Assembly (NCBI GenBank): GCA_021850745.1
Contig: JAJZKX010000054.1
Location: forward strand, 1-8,977
Origin: Thermoplasmata archaeon
GTDB lineage: Archaea > Thermoplasmatota > Thermoplasmata > Thermoplasmatales > Thermoplasmataceae
DNA length: 8,977 nt
Direction: 5' to 3'
Shown here piece after piece: positions 1 to 4,576 of this stretch (position 1 is the first letter of the stretch; every line of letters starts with the position of its first letter). Below the pieces are notes generated by a model. It worked only from the letters and a program-made list of their open reading frames with translations. It did no database searches and had not been told where the DNA came from. Position numbers and translations under genes: made by a program.

Positions 1-202
1 TGAGAATTATGCCTATGGACACAACCACACCAGAAATAAGGGCAGACATGAATCCTCTGGCTGACCCCCGGGATGCCAGGCCGGCGGCAAAACCTGCAAT
101 AATCCAGCCGTATAGAGGGATCCAGCCAATCAGTATGAGAAGCAGGACTCCAGATATGATTCCTGTTGCTATGCTCCCATACATCAATCTTTCATTAGAC
201 AT
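1..202 (-). CDS. Small glycine-rich membrane protein, DUF5518-like (partial, cut by window edge)
   Basis: The minus strand reads open from an ATG at 202 to the window edge, giving 67 codons with no stop. The visible protein starts MSNERLMYGSIATGIISG and is almost wholly hydrophobic, with about three closely packed membrane segments (roughly residues 9-25, 27-44 and 50-67) rich in Gly, Ala and Ile. Small Gly-rich multi-helix proteins of this pattern are common in archaea and are often placed in DUF5518. That family name is my inference from composition, not a firm match. The start is supported by a TATA-like element about 28 bases upstream, which implies a leaderless transcript. The C-terminus is missing. 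An open plus-strand frame over the same bases is a shadow. Function unknown. Confidence 0.6.
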   Translation of the reverse strand, partial: MSNERLMYGSIATGIISGVLLLILIGWIPLYGWIIAGFAAGLASRGSARGFMSALISGVVVSIGIIL

Positions 203-470
203 TTACAATGTGTTATCCTGTGGTCAATATATAGTTATGATCACGGAAAACATGAATCCAGTGGAAATTCCAGTCAGGTGACGCATAATAAAGGTTTCGC
301 GGCTGTTTCCGCATTTCGCATGAAATTATTGTCTGTCCAGGGAATCCTGCTGCGATCTGAAATTTTTTGTCCCTTCCGTTATGCGGCCTTCTCTGCTGTA
401 ATGCTCTGTTACCTGAACCCATGTTAGAAAACAGCCGTCAACAAGCATCTCATTATCTTTCTCTGTCACT
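203..470. other. Intergenic region, no convincing gene
   Basis: This 268-base stretch lies between two minus-strand genes. It carries the TATA-like element of the leftmost gene. A minus-strand frame of 69 codons (422-213) covers it, but it has no promoter or ribosome binding site that I can see and no recognisable domain. I see no RNA gene and no clear terminator for the hydrolase gene that ends at 471. Confidence 0.4.
222..236 (-). promoter_or_regulatory. TATA-like promoter element of the partial membrane protein gene
   Basis: On the minus strand the bases read AACTATATATTGACC. The centre lies near 230, about 28 bases before the ATG at 202. This is the spacing expected when transcription begins at or next to the start codon, the leaderless arrangement typical of many archaea. 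No Shine-Dalgarno sequence lies between the element and the ATG. Confidence 0.45.
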
Positions 471-1205
471 TCACTCACCCAGGTGACTCCCAAAGAATGT
501 CAGCATCCTTTCCCAGGCGTCGTCGGCAGCAGGTTTGTTGTAGCTCATTCCAGTGTGGTTGAAGAATGCGTGGTATGTTCCCGGATAAATCTTCATCTCG
601 AAATCCAGCTTGTGCTTAACCACATTCTCCACCAGCGCGGGAAGGCCGCTATTGATTGAACTGTCCTCACCCGCATATATGCCCAGCACAGAACCCCTGA
701 TCTTCGAGAGATCGTCAATATTCCTCGGATTTGCCCCGTAAAATATAAGGGAAGCATCAAATTTCATCTGCGTGGAAAGCTGAAATGCAAGCCCTCCTCC
801 AAGGCAGAAGCCCACGACACCGGTCTTTTCCGGCTTGTAGTTCTTCAGGAAATGGTTCTGTGCGTCCTCCAGGTCAGATAGCATCCTCTTCTCCGTTTTC
901 TCCCTCTCAAACATCACCTTTGTTACTATTTTTCTGGTGTGCTCAGGGAGCTTTTCAAGTATCTCGGAGACTGCCTTCTGATCCCCCCTCTTCTCTGGTG
1001 GAAGTGTCCAGAAAGGCCTCATGGCATCCATTATGTTCTCCTCTGTGAACAGTGCCTTCTCGTCCGCCCTTGAATACAGGTGGGGAGCAATGGCCATGTA
1101 CCCTTTCTCACTGAGTTTTCGACAAACTGTCCTTATGAAGTCCGTAACTCCCCATATTTCCTGGATAACCAGGATTCCGCCTCCGACATAATCCTCAGAT
1201 GGCAT
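471..1205 (-). CDS. Dienelactone hydrolase family protein (main ORF; N-terminus likely split off by a frameshift)
   Basis: This is a cytoplasmic alpha/beta hydrolase of the dienelactone hydrolase family, whose members cleave ester or lactone bonds; the true substrate is unknown. Of the 244 residues, the conserved Glu lies in QEIWG (Glu16), the nucleophile Cys134 in GFCLGGG, the catalytic Asp181 in AGEDSS and the His212 in TYHAFF, so the whole Cys-Asp-His triad is present. The ATG at 1205 falls within the fold: the first beta strands of the family lie upstream. The same frame upstream still reads a family-like SGDGSVIEAFLS but has no ATG, GTG or TTG before a stop. A proper ATG with a promoter lies at 1278 in another frame. 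The gene is therefore probably frameshifted at a GGGG run (1235-1238 on the plus strand), with a true length near 268 residues. Family call firm, start call doubtful. Confidence 0.85.
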   Translation of the reverse strand: MPSEDYVGGGILVIQEIWGVTDFIRTVCRKLSEKGYMAIAPHLYSRADEKALFTEENIMDAMRPFWTLPPEKRGDQKAVSEILEKLPEHTRKIVTKVMFEREKTEKRMLSDLEDAQNHFLKNYKPEKTGVVGFCLGGGLAFQLSTQMKFDASLIFYGANPRNIDDLSKIRGSVLGIYAGEDSSINSGLPALVENVVKHKLDFEMKIYPGTYHAFFNHTGMSYNKPAADDAWERMLTFFGSHLGE

Positions 1206-1278
1206 GCTGAGAAAGGCCTCAATAACGCTGCCATCCCCTGATCTGAAGCTGCTCTTCCTGAACTTTGTTGCCTGTCAT
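1206..1278 (-). pseudogene. Frame-shifted N-terminal segment of the dienelactone hydrolase gene
   Basis: From the ATG at 1278 the minus strand reads MTGNKVQEEQLQIR and would continue out of frame to a stop. If one G of the run at 1235-1238 is removed, the frame joins the main ORF and reads MTGNKVQEEQLQIR-DGSVIEAFLS-MPSEDYVGG. This adds exactly 24 codons and supplies the usual first strands of the family (a DGs-hEAfL pattern). A TATA-like element 26-27 bases upstream supports this ATG. The shift could be a sequencing or assembly error in a homopolymer, or a real mutation; the window alone cannot decide. Confidence 0.6.
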
Positions 1279-1279
1279 A

Positions 1280-1295
1280 AATATCACATGATATT
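1280..1295. promoter_or_regulatory. 16-base dyad at the hydrolase transcription start (candidate operator)
   Basis: The bases AATATCACATGATATT form a perfect inverted repeat with 7-base arms (AATATCA and TGATATT) and a two-base centre. The site lies between the TATA-like element (1299-1312) and the ATG at 1278, so it would cover the transcription start. A protein bound here would be expected to block transcription. No regulator for it can be named from this window. Confidence 0.4.
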
Positions 1296-1298
1296 CTC

Positions 1299-1312
1299 GA
1301 TTTAATAATTAT
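1299..1312 (-). promoter_or_regulatory. TATA-like promoter element of the hydrolase gene
   Basis: The minus strand reads ATAATTATTAAATC. The TTATTAAAT core is centred near 1304-1305, about 26-27 bases before the ATG at 1278. The spacing fits a leaderless transcript that starts at that ATG, and it does not fit the ATG at 1205. Confidence 0.5.
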
Positions 1313-1411
1313 AACTTCTGGATACACTGTCAATATTTAGGCGGCTAAACATTAATCACCGGTACTGGCATGGAAAATTCTTATTCAAGATAAGCATAGA
1401 TTATGAACATT

Positions 1412-1417
1412 GGTGAT
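1412..1417 (+). promoter_or_regulatory. Shine-Dalgarno site of the 47-residue gene
   Basis: GGTGAT at 1412-1417 is a perfect match to the complement of the archaeal 16S rRNA 3' end and lies five bases before the ATG at 1423. It fixes the start of the small gene. It is notable because several other single genes in the window look leaderless. Confidence 0.55.
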
Positions 1418-1422
1418 GTTTC

Positions 1423-1566
1423 ATGAAGGAACTGACCAGAAAGGAAGTCAAGCAGATTCGGAAACTGATGAAGCACGGAAAGGATGTTCCGGAGATATGC
1501 AGCACTTTCAACATACCCCCGGAAGAATGGAGGGAGGTAGCGCTGAAGTACGAGCTATTTGACTGA
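1423..1566 (+). CDS. Small charged protein of 47 residues, unknown function
   Basis: The product starts MKELTRKEVKQIRKLMKHGK and ends in YELFD. It is lysine- and arginine-rich in its first half and acidic at its end. The pattern 'RKEVKQIRKLMKHGKDVPEICSTFNIPPEEW' breaks into two or three short helices and resembles a small helix-turn-helix unit (compare 'I..L...G.s..eIA..f.is...' in resolvase-type domains), which suggests nucleic acid binding; this is inference. The start is supported by GGTGAT five bases upstream and by an in-frame stop at 1414. A possible TATA-like stretch (TTCTTATTC, about 1378-1386) would give a short leader holding the Shine-Dalgarno site. It is divergent from the hydrolase gene, with about 145 bases between the two starts. 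Translation looks real, function unknown. Confidence 0.55.
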   Translation: MKELTRKEVKQIRKLMKHGKDVPEICSTFNIPPEEWREVALKYELFD

Positions 1567-1764
1567 ACAATGAAATATCTGCAGGGTACAAGGTACAACC
1601 GTGAAAACAGCAAACAGCATTGCAGCATATTCTGTAAATATTCCATGTCATTATATCATAAAAACTGCTGCTCACACGCCTGTACAGAAAGGCAACCGCG
1701 GCATCTGGAATTTTTCTGGAAAACAATTTAACCAACCTGGGAATTCATAAGGGGTTTCAGCCTG

Positions 1765-2931
1765 ATGAGGATAGGATTCTTTACTGCAACATATTATCCA
1801 ACTCCAGACGGTGTATCCCACTATCTGAGGGATGTAAAGGCGGAGCTTCAGAAGAGGGGCCACGAAGTCCATGTGTTCTCATTCAATGGCGACAGAAAGG
1901 AAAGAAATGTGCATGTTCTCCGCTCGGTTCCATTCCCGGCATATTCACAGTACAGCATGCCAGTGAATCCCCTGCCATTTGGCCTTTACAGGAAGGCAAT
2001 CAGGTTGAAGCTCGACATAATTCATATACATGATCCATTCATGGGAAGCCTTGGGTACAGGGTATCCAGATATACGGGCGCACCAGTAGTTGCAACTTAC
2101 CACACTGACTTTGTCAAGATGCAGGAATCAGTGAACCTGCCATTCAGGGAGAGGCTCTTCAAAACCACGTGGAAATACAGCCTATTTCTATACCGTCGGT
2201 GCGATGAAGTGTTTGCGCCAAGCAGGAAGAGCATGCAACAGCTGAGAGATGATGGGGTTCTCCACACCAGAGAACTTCCTCTGTTCGTTGATACCGACAA
2301 GTTTGCGCCGGAAACCCGTGATTCTGAGACATTCTGGGTCCAGTATATGGGTAGAATCACCAGGGACAAGGGCGTGTTCAGGATTCTTGACGTTGCAGCC
2401 GCCATCGGCAGGAAGTCAGGCATCAGGTTTCTCATTTCCGGCACGGGGCCTGAGGAAAAAAATCTGGAAAAGGCCATAGCAGAAAGGGGGCTCCAGGACA
2501 TGATCACCCTGACAGGCTATGTGGATGAGCCCCGGAAAATAGACCTGCTTCACAACGCCGGTCTGTTCATGTACCCATCCGAAACCGATACGTTCGGGAT
2601 CTCGGTTGTGGAAGCAATGTCATCTGGAGTACCCAGCATAGTCCCACGGGGCTTTCCACTTGCACATTATGATGACATGGAGGTTTCAGGACTTATTGAG
2701 ATGGATTTCTCAAAGCCCGACGAGATTGCACGGGCTGTTGAGATGTATTCAGCAGACAGGCAGTCCCTCAGGACTGTAGGTGAAGCAGCCAGAAAGTTTG
2801 TCCTTGATAATTTCAGCATGGAAAAGCACTGCGATGTACTCCTGTCAACTTATGCAGATCTTCTTTCAGGAAGGTCAATGAATTCTGCTTCAGGAAACAG
2901 GGAAACAACAGGAAGACTGCCGGTAAGGTGA
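1765..2931 (+). CDS. GT4 family glycosyltransferase, lipid-glycosyltransferase-like
   Basis: This 388-residue enzyme has the two-domain GT-B fold of family GT4 and transfers a sugar from a nucleotide donor to an acceptor. The N-terminal acceptor domain shows the opening MRIGFFTATYYPTPDGVSHY, then HIHDPF (87-92) and TYHTDF (111-116). The donor domain shows YMGRITRDKG (Arg197, Lys202), SGTGPE (225-230) and ETDTFGISVVEA (273-284). In that last motif the usual first Glu of E-x7-E is Asp275, with Glu283 kept; the 'tDTFG..vvEA' form is common in mannosyl- and diacylglycerol-glycosyltransferases, which hints at a lipid or envelope glycan acceptor. No membrane helix is seen, so the enzyme would act at the inner face of the membrane. 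The last 20 residues are polar and probably disordered. The stop overlaps the next gene by four bases (GTGA). Family firm; acceptor unknown. Confidence 0.9.
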   Translation: MRIGFFTATYYPTPDGVSHYLRDVKAELQKRGHEVHVFSFNGDRKERNVHVLRSVPFPAYSQYSMPVNPLPFGLYRKAIRLKLDIIHIHDPFMGSLGYRVSRYTGAPVVATYHTDFVKMQESVNLPFRERLFKTTWKYSLFLYRRCDEVFAPSRKSMQQLRDDGVLHTRELPLFVDTDKFAPETRDSETFWVQYMGRITRDKGVFRILDVAAAIGRKSGIRFLISGTGPEEKNLEKAIAERGLQDMITLTGYVDEPRKIDLLHNAGLFMYPSETDTFGISVVEAMSSGVPSIVPRGFPLAHYDDMEVSGLIEMDFSKPDEIARAVEMYSADRQSLRTVGEAARKFVLDNFSMEKHCDVLLSTYADLLSGRSMNSASGNRETTGRLPVR

Positions 2932-3428
2932 GTGTATTGTCTGGGGAAAGCCGCTTTATCCTTGTAATTGCCGTTTCAGCCATATATTCTGTGGTGTCCG
3001 CAACTGTTGCAACATCAGTTTTCCTGACCACTGAAGCACTTGGCTACAGGATATCTCTGTTTGGTATTGTTGCCTATGCAGCTGTTATTGGTTCTGACAT
3101 TGTGATAATGTACTTTTCTTCCAGAAGACTTCTGTATATGTTCAGCAGTGTTGTTGCAAACAGGCCTCCTTACCAGGGTCAGGACCGCAGTCAGGATCGG
3201 GGTGAACCGAATGAAGCCCTGCAGCTGGGGGAGCGGGAGCAGATTCTGGTTGATGCCATCAGGAGAAACGGTGGCAGTGCACTTCAGAACTCGCTGGTGG
3301 AAGTAACCGGAATGTCACCACCCACGGTTTCAAGGATAATATCTTCACTGGAAAACAAGGGGATTGTGGAGAAAAAGAGGCATGGAATGACAAATGTAAT
3401 ATCACTCACTGGGAGCCGGAGGCAGTAA
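2928..3428 (+). CDS. Membrane-anchored winged-helix transcriptional regulator
   Basis: The 166-residue product has two N-terminal membrane helices (about 9-35 and 43-66), a polar linker rich in Gln, Asp and Arg (about 78-98), and a C-terminal winged helix-turn-helix (about 101-161). In the last, 'EREQILVDAIRRNGG' forms the first helix, 'MSPPTVSRIISSLENKGIVEKK' the recognition helix and turn, and 'GMTNVISLT' the wing, as in MarR-type and related archaeal regulators. The protein would sit in the cell membrane with its DNA-binding domain in the cytoplasm. The start is a GTG inside the stop of the glycosyltransferase gene (GTGA overlap), which implies one transcript and coupled translation. Its target is unknown, but a pair of palindromic repeats lies 32 bases past its stop, before the next gene. 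No terminator follows it. Confidence 0.8.
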   Translation: MSVLSGESRFILVIAVSAIYSVVSATVATSVFLTTEALGYRISLFGIVAYAAVIGSDIVIMYFSSRRLLYMFSSVVANRPPYQGQDRSQDRGEPNEALQLGEREQILVDAIRRNGGSALQNSLVEVTGMSPPTVSRIISSLENKGIVEKKRHGMTNVISLTGSRRQ

Positions 3429-3459
3429 AATAGCATCATATTGCAACTTTGTGCAGCAT

Positions 3460-3489
3460 TGAAATCCATTTCGCTGAAATGCATTTCAC
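3460..3489. repeat. Two tandem palindromic 15-base repeats, candidate operator
   Basis: 3460-3474 reads TGAAATCCATTTCGC and 3475-3489 reads TGAAATGCATTTCAC; they are directly adjacent and agree at 13 of 15 bases. The second unit contains a perfect 14-base palindrome (TGAAATGCATTTCA, 3475-3488) and the first a near palindrome (GAAATCCATTTC). The array ends a few bases before the TATA-like element of the SHOCT gene. Tandem palindromes at this place are typical of binding sites for dimeric winged-helix regulators. The membrane-anchored regulator just upstream is the obvious candidate ligand; that link is inference. Confidence 0.55.
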
Positions 3490-3492
3490 GCG

Positions 3493-3503
3493 TACCTTAA
3501 GAG
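3493..3503 (+). promoter_or_regulatory. TATA-like element of the SHOCT gene
   Basis: TACCTTAAGAG, with the TTAA core at 3497-3500, lies about 27 bases before the ATG at 3526. The spacing suggests a leaderless transcript. The candidate operator repeats lie immediately upstream. Confidence 0.4.
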
Positions 3504-3525
3504 CCCTTTCAGCATAATCAATATT

Positions 3526-3891
3526 ATGAGGTCGTTCGGAGAAAAAATAATCTGGATAATAGTTGCACTCATAGGGGCGATTGCAGTGACAAGCATTGTG
3601 TCATTTGCAATATACGGCAGGTATGGTTACACAAATGGATACGGGCCATACTATATGATGGGAGGCTTTCCATTCTATGGTATGTACATAATAATGCCCA
3701 TAATGGCCGTGATTTCAATCCTGGTTGTAATACTGTTCCTCCGTTACGTTTTTGGTGCCATGGGAGGCCACATGGGTTATTCATGGAATGAAAGGAGCCG
3801 GGCTGAGGACATACTGAAGGAGAGATATGCAAGAGGAGAAATAAGCCAGGAGGAATTCAACAGGATGATGGAGAATCTCCGTTCCCACTGA
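3526..3891 (+). CDS. Two-helix membrane protein with C-terminal SHOCT domain
   Basis: The 121-residue product has a first membrane helix at about 8-30, a Gly/Tyr-rich outer loop (GRYGYTNGYGPYYMMGG, 31-47), a second helix at about 52-75, and a cytoplasmic tail that ends in a SHOCT domain (about 92-119: 'AEDILKERYARGEISQEEFNRMMENL'). SHOCT is a short two-helix module (short C-terminal domain) often found at the end of small membrane proteins and thought to aid oligomerisation. The exact role is unknown. It follows the membrane-bound regulator after a 97-base gap that carries the palindromic repeats and a promoter-like element, and a U-tract terminator follows it, so it is probably a single-gene unit. 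Domain call firm. Confidence 0.85.
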   Translation: MRSFGEKIIWIIVALIGAIAVTSIVSFAIYGRYGYTNGYGPYYMMGGFPFYGMYIIMPIMAVISILVVILFLRYVFGAMGGHMGYSWNERSRAEDILKERYARGEISQEEFNRMMENLRSH

Positions 3892-3934
3892 AAACAACCT
3901 GAGTCATGGCCGTGAGAGGAATTATCCCTGAAAG

Positions 3935-3942
3935 TTTTTTTT
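3935..3942 (+). terminator. U-tract terminator after the SHOCT gene
   Basis: Eight T residues in a row lie 44 bases past the stop codon at 3891. Archaeal RNA polymerase stops at such T-runs without needing a hairpin. A second, shorter T-run (3969-3974) follows and may back it up. Confidence 0.5.
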
Positions 3943-4176
3943 AGCTTGTTTCAAATCATAATCCCCATATTTTTTCATTTCAGTTTTATGCAAATTAGCT
4001 AAAAGCATCCAATGAATCCTAGAAGCCTTGATTCAAGCATATTCTTCAGGCAATATCTGCACATCAATTTTTCATTAATGGCAGTTTTTGATCACAGGGC
4101 GTTCACGAGCCATTTGCAGTACTTCAAGTACATCTGACATGCAACCGGAGTAATTGACTGGCTATGCAGAAACTGA

Positions 4177-4198
4177 AAATTCAAACTTTCATGAATTT
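4177..4198. repeat. Inverted repeat upstream of the DUF5752 promoter
   Basis: AAATTCA (4177-4183) and TGAATTT (4192-4198) are perfect reverse complements separated by eight bases. The pair ends about seven bases before the TATA-like element, a place where archaeal activators or repressors often bind. AT-rich dyads of this size also arise by chance, so this is a weak candidate. Confidence 0.3.
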
Positions 4199-4202
4199 GC
4201 CA

Positions 4203-4213
4203 AATTATTTATC
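4203..4213 (+). promoter_or_regulatory. TATA-like element of the DUF5752 gene
   Basis: AATTATTTATC is centred near 4208, about 26-27 bases before the ATG at 4235. The spacing predicts a leaderless transcript. No Shine-Dalgarno match lies just before the ATG. Confidence 0.5.
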
Positions 4214-4234
4214 CCATAATGGAGTACGTATATT

Positions 4235-4570
4235 ATGGAAAAATTCTATTTTAAGAGCTATGATCGCACCATTGGAAGTGCTGCCAACCTCGAAGAGTTA
4301 AAAAGCGAGATGAAACGCCTCTCCAACGTAGATCCGGCAAGCCTGGAATACCATCTCCGCCAGGGGCACATAACAATGTGGCTCAACTACATAGGGGAAA
4401 CTGCTGCTGCCCAGTCTCTCAACGGTGTTACAAATGCCAGAATGGCATTGCGAAAACTGGGCCTTCAGGAAGGGCCAGGAATGCGCCGGAGTACCATGCA
4501 TGAAAACATGGGAAGCCACCATGGCGGGAGAGGAAGGCCAAAGAAAATGGAAAGTGGTGTGCAGAAATAA
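4235..4570 (+). CDS. DUF5752 family protein with AT-hook-like tail
   Basis: The 111-residue product carries, over about residues 1-78, the pattern of the DUF5752 family: an opening 'FYFKSYDRTIGSAANLEELKSEM', then 'SLEYHLRQGHITMWLNYIGETAAAQSL' (36-62). To my knowledge this domain occurs in archaea alone or fused to GT4 glycosyltransferases, but its biochemical role is unknown. Residues 79-111 form a polar, probably disordered tail with HHGGRGRPKKM; GRGRPKK (98-104) matches the AT-hook core (RGRP flanked by basic residues) that binds the minor groove of AT-rich DNA. The gene stands alone on the plus strand with its own leaderless-type promoter, and its stop lies only six bases from the convergent stop of the GH57 gene. 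Closeness to the glycogen operon suggests, but does not prove, a shared role. Confidence 0.7.
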   Translation: MEKFYFKSYDRTIGSAANLEELKSEMKRLSNVDPASLEYHLRQGHITMWLNYIGETAAAQSLNGVTNARMALRKLGLQEGPGMRRSTMHENMGSHHGGRGRPKKMESGVQK

Positions 4571-4576
4571 GCAGCG

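Larger units (their letters stand above)
3892..4234. other. Non-coding region of 343 bases between the SHOCT and DUF5752 genes
   Basis: Only frames of about 20 codons are open here on either strand. The stretch holds two T-runs (3935-3942, 3969-3974), short dyads (CTTGATTCAAG at 4027-4037; GTACTTCAAGTAC at 4119-4131), an inverted repeat with 7-base arms (AAATTCA 4177-4183, TGAATTT 4192-4198) and the TATA-like element of the DUF5752 gene. I recognise no RNA family and no insertion sequence end. It could hold regulatory sites or an unannotated small RNA. Confidence 0.4.

Noticed and set aside
9..281. Plus-strand open frame of 90 codons
   Set aside because: It lies opposite the better supported minus-strand membrane protein gene, has no domain and reads as a shadow of hydrophobic codons.
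213..422. Minus-strand frame of 69 codons between the hydrolase and membrane protein genes
   Set aside because: No promoter, ribosome site or recognisable pattern; composition looks non-coding.
1336..1349. TTTAG/CTAAA inverted repeat in the divergent intergenic region
   Set aside because: Five-base arms are expected by chance and the place does not match either promoter well.
1570..1731. Plus-strand frame of 53 codons, rich in Cys and His, between the 47-residue gene and the GT4 gene
   Set aside because: No Shine-Dalgarno site, Cys spacing fits no known motif, and the frame ends inside the likely GT4 promoter region. A chance frame is most likely.
2097..2507. Minus-strand frame of 136 codons inside the GT4 gene
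   Set aside because: The plus-strand glycosyltransferase motifs are clear; this is the opposite-strand shadow.
4082..4139. Short plus-strand reading MAVFDHRAFTSHLQYFKYI considered as a transposase remnant
   Set aside because: Only 19 residues, no catalytic motif, no inverted-repeat ends or target duplication nearby.
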